Shown: piece after piece, positions 25,970 to 35,053 of the stretch
How positions within the stretch are numbered: the first letter of the stretch is position 1
Layout: each line of letters starts with the position of its first letter
Source of the DNA: Streptomyces sp. NRRL WC-3618
GTDB lineage: Bacteria > Actinomycetota > Actinomycetes > Streptomycetales > Streptomycetaceae
Reading direction: 5' to 3'
NCBI RefSeq assembly: GCF_001280005.1
Contig: NZ_LGDW01000492.1
Location: forward strand, 1 to 61,385
Length of the DNA: 61,385 nucleotides
The notes under the pieces: model-generated
Seen by the model: only the letters and a program-made list of their open reading frames with translations
What the model was told of the DNA's origin: nothing
Database searches by the model: none
Translations under genes and position numbers: made by a program

Positions 25970-26742
25970 CAGTCGCGGCCTTCTTCGATCCAGGTGGCGG
26001 AGGGACCGTCGAGGACGATGTCCCACTCGTAGCCGAGCGAGAACTCGGGCTGGGACAGGTCGTGGTTGTACTCGGCGACGAGGCGATTGCGGGCGGCCTC
26101 GTCGGTCACCGAGCGCAGGATCGGGTCGTAGCGGAACAGCGGGTCGTTCGGGAAGTACATCTGCGTCACGAGCCGCTGCGTGAACGCCGTGCCGAAGACC
26201 GAGAAGTGGATGTGCGCGGGCCGCCAGGCGTTGGTGTGGTTGCGCCACGGGTACGCGCCCGGCTTGATCGTGGTGAACCGGTACCGTCCCTGATCATCCG
26301 TCAGGACCCGCCCCACACCGGTGAAGTTGGGGTCGAGCGGCGCCGGGTGCTGGTCCCGCAGATGCGCGTACCGGCCGGAGGCGTTGGCCTGCCACAGCTC
26401 GATCAGCTGACCGCGCACGGGCCGCCCGCTGCGGTCGAGGAGCCGTCCGGAGACGGTGATGCGCTCGCCGAGCGGCTCGCCCTGGTGCTGGACGGTGAGG
26501 TCGCTGTCGATCTCGGTGATGTCGGTGGCCCCGAACACCGGCCCCGACAGCTCGACCGTCTCCGGGTCCCCGCCGCTCACCGCGACCAGCGGCTGCTTCG
26601 GGTGCCGCAGCACCGAGCTGCGGTACGGGGCGTAGTCGCGCGGCGGATGGTTCTGTACGGGGGCGCCTTCGGCGACCGCCTTGTCGTAGGCGTCCTGGAG
26701 GTCGCTGACCTCGGTGTCGATGTCCGACTGGGTGAGAGCCAT
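25969..26742 (-). CDS. pcaH: Protocatechuate 3,4-dioxygenase beta subunit
   Basis: A 257-aa catalytic subunit opening the protocatechuate ring to beta-carboxymuconate with non-heme Fe(III). The iron-binding region is complete: tyrosines in ANASGRYAHLRDQH and IKPGAYPWRN and the two histidines in NAWRPAHIHFS. The protein has the PcaH N-terminal domain (DYAPYRSSVLRHPKQPLV). It is 9 nt downstream of pcaF and overlaps pcaG, with which it forms the alpha-beta protomer. Confidence 0.96.
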   Translation of the reverse strand: MALTQSDIDTEVSDLQDAYDKAVAEGAPVQNHPPRDYAPYRSSVLRHPKQPLVAVSGGDPETVELSGPVFGATDITEIDSDLTVQHQGEPLGERITVSGRLLDRSGRPVRGQLIELWQANASGRYAHLRDQHPAPLDPNFTGVGRVLTDDQGRYRFTTIKPGAYPWRNHTNAWRPAHIHFSVFGTAFTQRLVTQMYFPNDPLFRYDPILRSVTDEAARNRLVAEYNHDLSQPEFSLGYEWDIVLDGPSATWIEEGRD

Positions 26743-26751
26743 GGGGAGTTC

Positions 26752-27963
26752 CTAGCGTTCGAGGACGAGGGCGAGGCCCTGGCCCACGCCGATGCAGAGG
26801 GTGGCGACACCGACTCCCGTGCCCTTGCGGGCGAGTTGGTGGGCGACGGTCCCGGCGAGCCGGGCACCGGAGGCGCCGAGCGGATGCCCGAGGGCGATCG
26901 CACCGCCCTGCGGGTTGAGGACCGCCGGGTCGAACTCGGGCCATTCGGCGACGCAGCCGAGGACCTGGGCGGCGAACGCCTCATTCAGTTCGAGAGTTGA
27001 CAGGTCGTCAAATCCCTTGCCGACCTTGGCGAGTGCGCGGTTGACGGCTTCGACCGGGGCGAGCCCGAAGTAGTTCGGGTCGATGGCCGAGACGCCGGTC
27101 GCCGAGACCCGGGCGAGGGGTTCGCGGCCGGTGGCCTTCAGACCCTCCTCGTCGACCAGGAGGAGGGCGGCGGCGCCGTCGTTGAGGGGGGAGGCGTTGC
27201 CCGCCGTGACGGTGCCGCCCTCGGGGCGGAAGGACGGCTTGAGCCCGGCCATGGCCGCGAGGGAGGCGTCGGCGCGTACGCATTCGTCGGCGGCGAAGGC
27301 GACCGGGTCGCCCTTGCGCTGGGGCACCGGGACGGGGGCGAGCTCGGCGTCGAACAGGCCTGCCCGCTGTGCCGCGGCGGCCTTCTGGTGGCTGGCGAGG
27401 GCGAACTCGTCCTGCTGCTCGCGGGTGATCTTGTGCTTGTCGGCGATGAGTTCGGCGGACTCGCCCAGCGGGATCGTCCAGCGCGGGTCCATCCTCGGGT
27501 TGGTCATGCGCCAGCCGAGCGTGGTCGAGTACAGCTCGGTGTGCCCGGCGGGGAAGGGCCGGTCGTTCTTGGGCAGGACGTAGGGGGCGCGGGTCATGGA
27601 CTCCACACCGCCCGCGAGCGCGATGGAGGCGTCGCCGACGGCGATGGCGCGGGCGGCCTGGATCACCGCTTCCAGACCGGACGCGCACAGCCGGTTGACG
27701 GTGACGCCGGGGACCGAGGTGGGCAGCCCGGCGAGGAGGCCCGCCATCCGGGCGACGTTGCGGTTCTCCTCGCCGGCGCCGTTGGCGTTGCCGAAGTAGA
27801 CGTCCTCGACACGGGCGGGGTCCAGGCCGGGCGTCCGGGCGAGGAGTTCACGGATGGCGTGGGCGGCGAGGTCGTCCGGGCGCAGGCCGGCCAGGCCGCC
27901 GTTGTAGCGGCCGATCGGGGTCCGTACGGCGTCGACGATGTAGACGTCCTTCAGACGGCTCAC
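26752..27963 (-). CDS. pcaF: Beta-ketoadipyl-CoA thiolase
   Basis: A 403-aa thiolase cleaving beta-ketoadipyl-CoA to acetyl-CoA and succinyl-CoA. The acyl-binding Cys lies in [15 protein letters not shown] (about 90), the [13 protein letters not shown] motif near 355 holds the catalytic His, and the second Cys is in TLCIGVGQG near the end. The GTG at 27961-27963 overlaps the pcaJ stop. The starting residues [20 protein letters not shown] match PcaF rather than generic acetyl-CoA acetyltransferases, and position in the operon confirms it. Confidence 0.95.
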   Translation of the reverse strand: MSRLKDVYIVDAVRTPIGRYNGGLAGLRPDDLAAHAIRELLARTPGLDPARVEDVYFGNANGAGEENRNVARMAGLLAGLPTSVPGVTVNRLCASGLEAVIQAARAIAVGDASIALAGGVESMTRAPYVLPKNDRPFPAGHTELYSTTLGWRMTNPRMDPRWTIPLGESAELIADKHKITREQQDEFALASHQKAAAAQRAGLFDAELAPVPVPQRKGDPVAFAADECVRADASLAAMAGLKPSFRPEGGTVTAGNASPLNDGAAALLLVDEEGLKATGREPLARVSATGVSAIDPNYFGLAPVEAVNRALAKVGKGFDDLSTLELNEAFAAQVLGCVAEWPEFDPAVLNPQGGAIALGHPLGASGARLAGTVAHQLARKGTGVGVATLCIGVGQGLALVLER

Positions 27964-28607
27964 GGCTGGATCTCCTCGGGGATGCGGACCTTCGCGGCGG
28001 TCTTCGCCACGATCTCCTCGACGCCGACACCCGGCGCGGTCTCGACGAGCACCAGCCCGTCCTCGGTGACATCGAGAACACCCAGGTCGGTGATGACCCG
28101 GTTCACACACGCCTTGCCGGTGAGCGGCAGTTCACACTGCTCCAGGATCTTCGGCGAGCCGTCCTTCGCGGTGTGCGTCATGACGACGATCACCGTGCGA
28201 GCGCCGTGCACCAGGTCCATCGCCCCGCCGATCCCGGTGACCAGCTTGCCGGGGATGGCCCAGTTCGCCAGGTCGCCCCCGGCGGACACCTGCATCGCGC
28301 CCAGTACGGCGACGTCGATGTGCCCGCCGCGGATCATCCCGAAGGACAGCGCCGAGTCGAAGAAGGAGGCGCCCGGCAGGACGGTCACCGTCTCCTTGCC
28401 CGCGTTGATCAGATCCGGGTCGACCTGGTCCTCGGTCGGGTAGGGGCCGGTGCCCAGGATGCCGTTCTCCGACTCCAGGATCACCTCGACGTCGGCGGGG
28501 AGGTAGTTGGGGATCAGCGTCGGCAGACCGATGCCCAGGTTCACGTACTGCCCGTCGCGCAGCTCACGCGCGGCCCGGGCGGCCATCTCTTCCCTGTTCC
28601 AGGCCAT
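27960..28607 (-). CDS. pcaJ: 3-oxoadipate CoA-transferase subunit B
   Basis: A 215-aa beta subunit of the succinyl-CoA:3-oxoadipate CoA-transferase. The active-site glutamate lies in [18 protein letters not shown] (about 40-58), the SENG motif of family I CoA-transferases. [20 protein letters not shown] and the C-terminal [15 protein letters not shown] are typical. The ATG at 28605-28607 overlaps the pcaI stop (TGATG), enforcing equal synthesis with PcaI. Confidence 0.95.
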   Translation of the reverse strand: MAWNREEMAARAARELRDGQYVNLGIGLPTLIPNYLPADVEVILESENGILGTGPYPTEDQVDPDLINAGKETVTVLPGASFFDSALSFGMIRGGHIDVAVLGAMQVSAGGDLANWAIPGKLVTGIGGAMDLVHGARTVIVVMTHTAKDGSPKILEQCELPLTGKACVNRVITDLGVLDVTEDGLVLVETAPGVGVEEIVAKTAAKVRIPEEIQP

Positions 28608-29335
28608 CAGCTGCTCACCGTCCGCTGCTCGATCCGCTTGTCGGCCGCCTGCTCGGGCGTCAGGGCGATCACCCGTTGCACGAAGATGCCCGGCAGGTGC
28701 ACCGCGTCCGGGTCGATCTCGCCGGGCTCCACCAGTTCCTCGACCTCGGCGACCGTGATCCGGCCGGCCATGGCCGCGAGGGGGTTGAAGTTCCGGGTGG
28801 ACTTGTTGAAGACCAGGTTGCCGTGCCGGTCGCCCTTGGCGGCCCGGACCAGCGCGAAGTCGGTGCGGATGGCGCGCTCCAGCACGTACTCCGTGCCGTC
28901 GAACTCCCGTACCTCCTTCGGCGGCGAGGCCAGCGCGACGCCACCGGAGCCGTCGTACCGCCAGGGCAGTCCGCCCTCCGCGACCTGGGTGCCGACCCCG
29001 GCGGGTGTGTAGAACGCGGGGATTCCGGCGCCGCCGGCGCGCAGCCGCTCGGCGAGCGTGCCCTGCGGGATCAGCTCGAGCTCCAGCTCACCGGCGAGGT
29101 ACTGGCGGGGGGGAACCTTGATTTCCCCCCCTTTTACAAGGGGGAGGGGGGGGGGCCCGCCCCCCCCCCGGCGGAACCCGTTCGACACCACCGACAGGCC
29201 CGAGACCGAGCGCTCGTACAGAGCCTCGATCAGCACGTTCGGCACACCGCTGAGCCCGAAACCGCCCACCGCGAGCGACGCGCCGTCCGGCACATCGGCC
29301 ACCGCCTCCAGGGCTGTGGCGACCACCTTGTCCAT
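28607..29335 (-). CDS. pcaI: 3-oxoadipate CoA-transferase subunit A, with an abnormal internal stretch
   Basis: A 242-aa alpha subunit as read here. The ATG at 29333-29335 is preferred over an in-frame TTG at 29362. Before and after the defect it is a normal Pca[21 protein letters not shown] near the start, then [35 protein letters not shown] and [20 protein letters not shown]. Between SVVSN and RQYLAG the family normally has roughly 33 residues including NNCGVDDWGLG and YVGENKEF. Here there are 24 residues of Gly, Pro and Lys encoded by G and C runs (29106-29173). I infer a sequencing or assembly error; if real, the subunit would probably be damaged. Confidence 0.9.
   Translation of the reverse strand: MDKVVATALEAVADVPDGASLAVGGFGLSGVPNVLIEALYERSVSGLSVVSNGFRRGGGGPPPLPLVKGGEIKVPPRQYLAGELELELIPQGTLAERLRAGGAGIPAFYTPAGVGTQVAEGGLPWRYDGSGGVALASPPKEVREFDGTEYVLERAIRTDFALVRAAKGDRHGNLVFNKSTRNFNPLAAMAGRITVAEVEELVEPGEIDPDAVHLPGIFVQRVIALTPEQAADKRIEQRTVSS
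29106..29173. other. Anomalous homopolymer tract inside pcaI
   Basis: Runs of 7 G, 7-8 C, 10 or more G and 10 C alternate within about 70 nt, unlike any other coding stretch in the window. The right-hand part can still be matched loosely to the expected codons for YVGENKEF-RQY with bases replaced by neighbours, as smeared base calls would do. It is most likely a consensus artefact at a hard GC hairpin. Confidence 0.75.
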
Positions 29336-29361
29336 CCGTGAAGCCCCATCTCTTCCGAGCA

Positions 29362-29390
29362 ATTACTCAGGGCACTGAGTATTTCAGCAA
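29362..29390 (-). promoter_or_regulatory. pcaI promoter with internal palindromic operator
   Basis: On the minus strand TTGCTG (29385-29390) and AGTAAT (29362-29367) are 17 nt apart. The spacer and -10 hold the palindrome TACTCAG-GGCA-CTGAGTA (29364-29381). A repressor there would block RNA polymerase directly. The divergent MarR gene (pcaV) is the obvious candidate; PcaV of S. coelicolor is known to repress pcaI until protocatechuate binds. Confidence 0.65.
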
Positions 29391-29505
29391 GGTTTCCCTC
29401 ACGCTGCCACTCGTCGGTCATGGCGTCAAGAGTCATGCGAAAATGGCAGGTGGGGGCAGTGTGTCCAGGCGGGAGACATAGAGACGACTGGACGGTATCG
29501 TCAGT

Positions 29506-29531
29506 ACACCAACGAAATACACCAACGAAAT
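29506..29531. repeat. Two tandem copies of ACACCAACGAAAT before pcaV
   Basis: A perfect 13-bp duplication at 29506-29518 and 29519-29531, 35 nt upstream of the pcaV ATG. Its position suggests a second regulatory site in the divergent region, possibly for pcaV autoregulation. It could also be a slippage product. Confidence 0.6.
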
Positions 29532-29566
29532 TCTGTGCGCAGAAGACGACGACCCCAGGAGCGGAC

Positions 29567-30031
29567 ATGGCCGCGGTGGACCTCTCCACCCACCCCGGGC
29601 ACCTCGCCCGGCGACTCCAGCAGGCCCACTACCTGCTGTGGAACACGATGGTCTCCGAGGAGATCACCTCGCCGCAGTTCGCCGTACTGAACGCGCTGGT
29701 CGCCGAACCGGGCCTGGACCAGCGCACGGTCGGGGAACGGGTGGGCCTCGACCGGTCCACGGTCGCCGAGGTCGTCAGCAGACTCGGCCGCCGGGACCTC
29801 ATCGACAAGGTGCGCGACCCGGAGGACGGCCGTCGCTCCCTGTTGCGCCCCACGGACGACGGAGTGCGCACCCACCGCAAGCTGACCGTGCGGACGGCCC
29901 GGATGAACCAGGTCTTCCTCGCCCCGCTCTCCGCCGACGAACAGACCGTGTTCCTCGAACTCATCCAGCGGGTCTGCGACGCGGCGGAAGGTCTGCGCAA
30001 CCCGGCGGAACCGCTCACCTCCCCCCGCTGA
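29567..30031 (+). CDS. pcaV: MarR-family repressor of the pca operon
   Basis: A 154-aa MarR protein divergent from pcaI. The ATG at 29567 has AGGAG 7 nt upstream. The winged helix-turn-helix spans about residues 30-100, with TSPQFAVLNALVAEPGLDQR, VGLDRSTVAEVVSRLGRRDL (recognition helix) and the wing DPEDGRRSLLRPTDDG. Dimerising helices lie at both ends. Position and orientation equal those of S. coelicolor pcaV (SCO6704, from memory), whose product releases DNA on binding protocatechuate. Confidence 0.92.
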   Translation: MAAVDLSTHPGHLARRLQQAHYLLWNTMVSEEITSPQFAVLNALVAEPGLDQRTVGERVGLDRSTVAEVVSRLGRRDLIDKVRDPEDGRRSLLRPTDDGVRTHRKLTVRTARMNQVFLAPLSADEQTVFLELIQRVCDAAEGLRNPAEPLTSPR

Positions 30032-30143
30032 CGGCACGTCCCCAGCCCGGCCGGGTCCGCTCAGCGGACCTGGAGCGGATACCGTGCGGGGACGAGACCG
30101 TCGCCCGGACCACCCGTCGTCCGGAGCCGAGAAGGGGACAGGG

Positions 30144-30929
30144 ATGGCAGCCGGAGGATCCGGGGCAGGAGACGCGCGAGAGTCCGAACCCGCGGGGATG
30201 CGGACCGTGCAGCGGGCCATCGACGTTCTCGGGCTCTTCGACGAGGTCAGGCCCGCGCTGTCCCTCCGTGAGATCGTCAGCGCCTCCGGGCTGCCGAAGA
30301 CCACCGTGCTGCGCCTGCTCCAGACCCTGCGGATCAACGGACTGCTCTGGGTCGACGAGCACGGCCGCTACATAGCGGGCCCGGCGCTGCTGCGCTGGTC
30401 CCGGCTCGCCGAACAGGCCTGGCGACTGCCGGCCGCGGCGCAGGCGCTGCTGCGCGACCTCGCCGCCGAGCACAAGGAGACGGTGCACCTGTATGTGCGC
30501 CGGGACATCCACCGCGTCTGCATCGCCCAGGAGGAGGGCCCGCAGGCGCTGCGCCAGGTCGTGCGGGTCGGCGACGAACTCCCGCTGTGGGCGGGCGGCG
30601 TGGCCAAGGCGCTGCTGGTGGACGCCCCGGACATGCTGCTCCTGCGCGTCGCGCAGGCCTCACCGTACGGAGCCGGACATCTGGTGACCCTCCGGACCTG
30701 GATCAAGGAGGCCCGCGACCAGGGGTACGCCGTGAGCCACGGTGAGCGCGAGGAGGGCCTGTCGGCGGTGGCCGTGCCGGTACGGGGGAGGCGCGGCGCG
30801 GTGATGGCCGCGCTGTCCTTCGGCGGGCCGAGTACGCGGTTCACGCCGGAGCGGGTGACCCGGTTCGCGGCGGCGCTGCGCGGGGCGGCGGGGGAACTGG
30901 CGCGGGCGGGGCTGCCGTTCGAGGCGTGA
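30144..30929 (+). CDS. IclR-family transcriptional regulator
   Basis: A 261-aa regulator. The ATG at 30144 follows AGAAGGGG; an in-frame ATG at 30084 has no such site. The N-terminal winged helix (about 20-75) includes RTVQRAIDVLGLFDEV and the recognition region VSASGLPKTTVLRLLQTLRI. The C-terminal IclR effector domain covers about 95-255, with GYAVSHGEREEGLSAVAVPV as its conserved ligand-pocket segment. IclR proteins often govern aromatic catabolism (PcaR and PcaU types), so it may be a second controller of the pca genes, but it lies beyond pcaV and the link is inference. Confidence 0.92.
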   Translation: MAAGGSGAGDARESEPAGMRTVQRAIDVLGLFDEVRPALSLREIVSASGLPKTTVLRLLQTLRINGLLWVDEHGRYIAGPALLRWSRLAEQAWRLPAAAQALLRDLAAEHKETVHLYVRRDIHRVCIAQEEGPQALRQVVRVGDELPLWAGGVAKALLVDAPDMLLLRVAQASPYGAGHLVTLRTWIKEARDQGYAVSHGEREEGLSAVAVPVRGRRGAVMAALSFGGPSTRFTPERVTRFAAALRGAAGELARAGLPFEA

Positions 30930-31053
30930 GGGGGCGCTCCGCTCGATGCGTGGTGGATGCGTGACGCGTGATGCGGCGGGCGTGGGTCGGCGCGTCGGCC
31001 GGTACGGCGACCCCGGCACCGGCCCGCGCGTCGGACGGCGGGGCCCGCACCCG

Positions 31054-32043
31054 TCAGGCCGTCGCGAACACCACCCACACCTGCCCCTTCGCGAAGTTCA
31101 CCGGCGTACCGTCCGCCGTCGTGAAGGCCGTCCCCTCCGCCGCAGACCCGCGCCGCCACTTCACATCGAACGCCCGTCCGTCCCGCAGGACCTGTGCCCG
31201 GCCCGATCCCACGGACAGGGTGTACGGCGAGTTGTTGCCGAGGACGTCGTGGAACCGCGACTCGCGCACCTTCACGTACTGCACGACGACCGTCGCGGCG
31301 GCGATCCGGTTGTCGTCGGTCGTGACGGTCGGGGCACCGTCCATCGACACCAGCCAGCGGTGCCGGTCCGCGGACCAGGTGAACGTGAAGCGCGCCGACG
31401 GGAAGCGGACGGTGCGCGACGCCAGCGGCGTCCCGCCCTCGGGCGCGGTGCCGTAACGGAAGCCGGTGGTCAGCGCGTCCGCTCCCGGCGCGACGCCGAC
31501 CAGCCGCTGCGGCCGCAGAAACAGGTTGTGCGGCGCCGCTCGGTCCGGGCCCCGGTAGTACGCGCCGGACGTCGCCGACTCCGGGGACTCGGCGTTCAGG
31601 GGTGCCCGGTCGATCAGCGGCAGCAGCTTGTTCTGGGCCCCGGAGAAGGCGAGCGTCGGCTCGTCGAACTGACGCAGCAGCTCCAGATCGGACTCGCGTG
31701 CGCTGCGCACCGGCCCGACGGCCTTCGGCAGCCGGGTCGCGTAGATCGCCAGCAGCCGGCTCAGACCGCCCTCGACCTGTTCGGCATACACGATGTCCGC
31801 CGCCTCCAGGCCCGTCTGGGGACGCGCCGCGTCGACGTTGTCGATCTTCACGGCGAGCAGGGGTCCGGCACCCTTCGGCTCGTGCGACTTGCGGTGGTCG
31901 GGTTCCTGACTGTGGCTGTGTCCGCGCCCGTCGTCGGAGCGGTCGTTCGACGTACAGCCGGCCATCAAGGAGGCCGAGAGGGCGGCGGCCAGCAGCGCCG
32001 CCGTAGCCATTCCCCGGCGCTGCGTCCGTGCCATCCGCGTCAT
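31054..32043 (-). CDS. DUF3048-domain lipoprotein (YerB-like)
   Basis: A 329-aa exported protein. ATG 32041-32043 is chosen with AGGCGACAG just upstream; other in-frame ATGs lie at 32070 and 32034. The signal peptide ends in lipobox SLMAGC (about residues 24-29), followed by a His/Ser/Glu-rich linker (GRGHSHSQEPDHRKSHEPKG) that might bind metal. The DUF3048 domain begins LLAVKIDNVDAARPQTGLEA. PVRSARESDLELLRQFD and FLRPQRLVGVAP are typical of the family, as is the C-terminal lobe ending GQVWVVF. The function is unknown. Confidence 0.9.
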   Translation of the reverse strand: MTRMARTQRRGMATAALLAAALSASLMAGCTSNDRSDDGRGHSHSQEPDHRKSHEPKGAGPLLAVKIDNVDAARPQTGLEAADIVYAEQVEGGLSRLLAIYATRLPKAVGPVRSARESDLELLRQFDEPTLAFSGAQNKLLPLIDRAPLNAESPESATSGAYYRGPDRAAPHNLFLRPQRLVGVAPGADALTTGFRYGTAPEGGTPLASRTVRFPSARFTFTWSADRHRWLVSMDGAPTVTTDDNRIAAATVVVQYVKVRESRFHDVLGNNSPYTLSVGSGRAQVLRDGRAFDVKWRRGSAAEGTAFTTADGTPVNFAKGQVWVVFATA

Positions 32044-32191
32044 CTGTCGCCTGTCCACCGTCGCCACCACATCCGTGCCTACGATTGTGCGCTTATCGTT
32101 TCAATGGTGGCCACGCCCGATAAATTCTGATCGCGCGCGTGAAGGGGCCAAACGGCCCACGGGAAACGAGAGACGAGCCCGAAGGCTGCCC

Positions 32192-33292
32192 TCAGTCCTG
32201 AGTGCCGCCCTGAGCGCCCTGAGTGCCCTGCGGGCCGAGGATCTCCGCGAGGTCGTATCCCACCGGCTCCTCCAGCTGGTCGTACGTGCAGCTGTCGGCC
32301 GTACGGTCCGGGCGCCAGCGGCGGAAACGGGCCGTGTGCCGGAAGCGGGCGCCGTTCTCCATATGGTCGTACGCCACCTCGGCGACCAGTTCGGGACGCA
32401 GCGGGATCCACGAGAAGTCTTTCTTCGCCGACCACCGGCTCGGCGCCCCCGGCAGCCGCGACGCCTCGTGCGCCGCCTCGTCCGCCCAGGCCGCCCACGG
32501 ATGCTCACCCACGTCCGCCAGCCGCAGCGGCTCCAGCTCCGCGACGAGTTCGGCCCGCCGCTTCATCGGGAACGCGGCGCTCACCCCGACATGCTGGAGG
32601 ACACCCCGGGCGTCGTACAGCCCGAGCAGCAGCGAGCCCACGATCGGTCCGCTCTTGTGCAGCCGGTACCCGGCCACGACGACATCCGCCGTCCGCTCGT
32701 GCTTGACCTTGAACATCACCCGTTCGTCCGGCCGGTAGCGCAAGGTGAGCGGCTTGGCCACGACACCGTCGAGACCCGCCCCCTCGTACTGCTCGAACCA
32801 CCGCCGCGCCACCTCGATGTCCGTGGTCGCCGGCGCCACATGAACAGGCGCGGTTACGCCGGACAACGCCATGGTGAGCAGCGCGCGCCGGTCGGCCAGC
32901 GGAACGTCGACGAGTGACTCGTCACCCAGCGCCAGCAGGTCGAACGCGACGAAAGACGCCGGATTCCGTTCGGCCAGCGTCCGCACCCGGGACTCGGCGG
33001 GGTGAATACGCTCGGTCAGCGCGTCGAAGTCCAGACGCCCGCCGAGCGCGATCACGATCTCTCCGTCCACCACGCACCGCTCGGGCAGCCGCTCCCGCAG
33101 CGCCGCCACCAGCTCGGGGAAGTACCTGGTCAGCGACTTGGTGGTGCGGCTGGCGACCTCGACCTCGGCGCCGTCGCGAAACGCGATCGCCCGAAAACCG
33201 TCCCACTTCGCCTCGTAGTGCATGCCCGGGGGGATCTGCGCCACGGACTTGGCGAGCATCGGTTTCACGGGGGGCATGACCGGGAGATCCAT
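32192..33292 (-). CDS. ligC: ATP-dependent DNA ligase, LigC type
   Basis: A 366-aa ligase. The adenylation motif I is YEAKWDGFRA with Lys29 as the AMP-accepting residue. Motif III (SFVAFDLLAL), motif IV (EGAGLDGVVAKP) and motif V (RVMFKVKHERTADVVVAG) follow in order. The OB domain (about 225-330) ends in motif VI-like RPELVAEVAYDHMENGARFR. There is no fused polymerase or nuclease domain, hence LigC rather than LigD. It is head to head with a LigD-type polymerase, 74 bp apart. Confidence 0.92.
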   Translation of the reverse strand: MDLPVMPPVKPMLAKSVAQIPPGMHYEAKWDGFRAIAFRDGAEVEVASRTTKSLTRYFPELVAALRERLPERCVVDGEIVIALGGRLDFDALTERIHPAESRVRTLAERNPASFVAFDLLALGDESLVDVPLADRRALLTMALSGVTAPVHVAPATTDIEVARRWFEQYEGAGLDGVVAKPLTLRYRPDERVMFKVKHERTADVVVAGYRLHKSGPIVGSLLLGLYDARGVLQHVGVSAAFPMKRRAELVAELEPLRLADVGEHPWAAWADEAAHEASRLPGAPSRWSAKKDFSWIPLRPELVAEVAYDHMENGARFRHTARFRRWRPDRTADSCTYDQLEEPVGYDLAEILGPQGTQGAQGGTQD

Positions 33293-33366
33293 GGTTCGAT
33301 TCTGCGCGCGCCCGACCGTAATCGCCCGGTGTGCGAGCTTCGCGCGGTACGCCTACCGTGGCTCGC

Positions 33367-34377
33367 ATGGGCGAAGCGGTGGAGCTGGAAGCGTTCGGTC
33401 GGGCGGTGCGGCTGTCCAGTCCGGACAAGGTCTTCTTTCCGGAGCGTGGCTTCACCAAGCTCGACCTCGCGCGGTACTACCTCGCCGTCGGTCCCGGCAT
33501 CCTGCGTGCGCTGCGTGACCGGCCCACCACCCTGGAGCGCTATCCGGAGGGGGTGACCGGCGAGAACTTCTTCCAGAAGCGGGCGCCCAAGAACATGCCC
33601 GACTGGATTCCGACCGCCCACATCACCTTCCCCAGTGGTCGCAGCGCCGACGAGATGTGCCCGACCGAGGTCGCCGCCGTGCTGTGGGCCGCCCAGTTCG
33701 GCACCCTCACCTTCCATCCCTGGCCGGTGCGGCGCGCCGATGTCGACCACCCCGACGAACTGCGCCTGGACCTCGACCCGCAGCCCGGTACGGATTATGA
33801 GGACGCCGTACGTGCCGCGCACGAACTGCGCGCCGTACTCGACGAGTTCGGCGGGCTGCGCGGCTGGCCCAAGACCTCCGGCGGGCGCGGTCTGCATGTC
33901 TTCGTGCCGATCGAACCGCGGTGGACGTTCACGCAGGTGCGGCGGGCGGCGATCGCCGCCGGACGGGAGCTGGAGCGGCGGATGCCGCAGCAGGTGACGA
34001 CCAGGTGGTGGAAGGAGGAGCGCGGGGAGCGGATCTTCGTCGACTACAACCAGACCGCCCGCGACCGCACCATCGCCTCCGCCTACTCCGTACGGCCCCG
34101 GCCGCACGCACCGGTCTCGGCGCCCCTGAAGTGGGAGGAGGTCGGTGACGCGCGGCCCCTCGACTTCGACCTCGCGACCATGCCCGGCCGGTTCGCTCAA
34201 TTCGGCGACGTCCACGCCGACATGGACGACCACGCCTTCTCTCTCGACGCCCTGCTCGAACTCGCCCGCCGCGACGAACACGAGCACGGACTCGGCGACC
34301 TGCCGTATCCACCGGAGTACCCGAAGATGCCGGGCGAGCCCAAGCGCGTACAGCCAAGCCGGGCCCGCAAGGGGTGA
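33367..34377 (+). CDS. Stand-alone LigD-type DNA/RNA polymerase (PrimPol)
   Basis: A 336-aa archaeo-eukaryotic primase-like polymerase of the LigD-Pol family. The catalytic acids lie in LRLDLDPQPGTDYEDA (about 135-150), the GWPKTSGGRGLHVFVPI segment supplies the nucleotide-binding Ser/His, and RIFVDYNQTARDRTIASAYS the third acid. The ATG at 33367 is used because upstream codons have no ribosome site. Divergent from ligC, it forms the PrimPol-C/LigC pair that mycobacteria use for gap filling in excision or end-joining repair. No Ku gene is in the window. Confidence 0.92.
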   Translation: MGEAVELEAFGRAVRLSSPDKVFFPERGFTKLDLARYYLAVGPGILRALRDRPTTLERYPEGVTGENFFQKRAPKNMPDWIPTAHITFPSGRSADEMCPTEVAAVLWAAQFGTLTFHPWPVRRADVDHPDELRLDLDPQPGTDYEDAVRAAHELRAVLDEFGGLRGWPKTSGGRGLHVFVPIEPRWTFTQVRRAAIAAGRELERRMPQQVTTRWWKEERGERIFVDYNQTARDRTIASAYSVRPRPHAPVSAPLKWEEVGDARPLDFDLATMPGRFAQFGDVHADMDDHAFSLDALLELARRDEHEHGLGDLPYPPEYPKMPGEPKRVQPSRARKG

Positions 34378-34402
34378 CTTGGCCAAGAACCAACCCCGAC
34401 GA

Positions 34403-34449
34403 GGTCGCCTCCCGGTCGGGGCGGTCACGCCACCGATGGGGAGGCGACC
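34403..34449. terminator. Hairpin between convergent polymerase and DUF1080 genes
   Basis: An 11-bp perfect stem, GGTCGCCTCCC (34403-34413) with 34439-34449, around a 25-nt GC-rich loop that can fold further. It lies between two convergent stops. Confidence 0.65.
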
Positions 34450-34455
34450 CCCTGG

Positions 34456-35053
34456 TCAGGACAGTTCCTTGATCTGGACGTCCCGGTACGAGATCACATC
34501 GGTCGTGCCGTGCACCTGGAGGCCGATGTACCCGGACGCGAACCGCCGTCCGTCCGTGCCCGGGTCGTCCGAGCGCGGCGGGGTGAAGTCCTGGCCCCCG
34601 ATGTTGTCGAACTCGTTGACCAGCACGCCGTTGCGGTACACCGAGTAGTGCTGGTCGACCACCCGGATCTCGTAGTCGTTCCAGGTGCCCTTCTGGGTGA
34701 CGCCGGCCCCGGCGAGGCCCACCCGGTCGAAGCCGTAGACCGAACCCGTCTTGTACATGTCGCCGTCAGGCCGGTCGAGCACCTGCATCTCGTGCCCGTA
34801 CTCGATGGCCACCCACTCCGGCCGGGCCTCCTGCGGATGACCGTGGACCCACGGGAAGCGCACGAACACACCGGCGTTGGCGTTGCCCGTGCCCGGTGCG
34901 TCGTCACGCCACTGGAGCTTCAGCGAGAAGTCGCCGTACTTCCGCTCCGGGAACCACAGCATGCCCAGGCCGTCGACCGTCGTGCCGCTGGTGATCGACC
35001 CGTCGTCGTTCGGGTTGGCGAGGATGTTGAGCGGGACGTCGTTGTTGCGACGG
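34456..35053 (-). pseudogene. DUF1080 (3-keto-disaccharide hydrolase) gene, 5'-truncated
   Basis: The readable family homology starts abruptly at [16 protein letters not shown] (about 35049) and runs to the stop. It contains YGDFSLKLQWRDDAPGTGNA, GVFVRFPWVHGHPQEARPEW and NDYEIRVVDQHYSVYRNGVL, all typical of the concanavalin-like DUF1080 fold. Upstream of NDV the same frame continues open toward 35502, but the sequence is Arg/Pro-rich nonsense antisense to the LacI gene, with no signal peptide and no first strands of the fold. About 200 codons remain. The 5' part was lost where the laccase fragment now abuts, so it is most likely dead. Confidence 0.8.
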
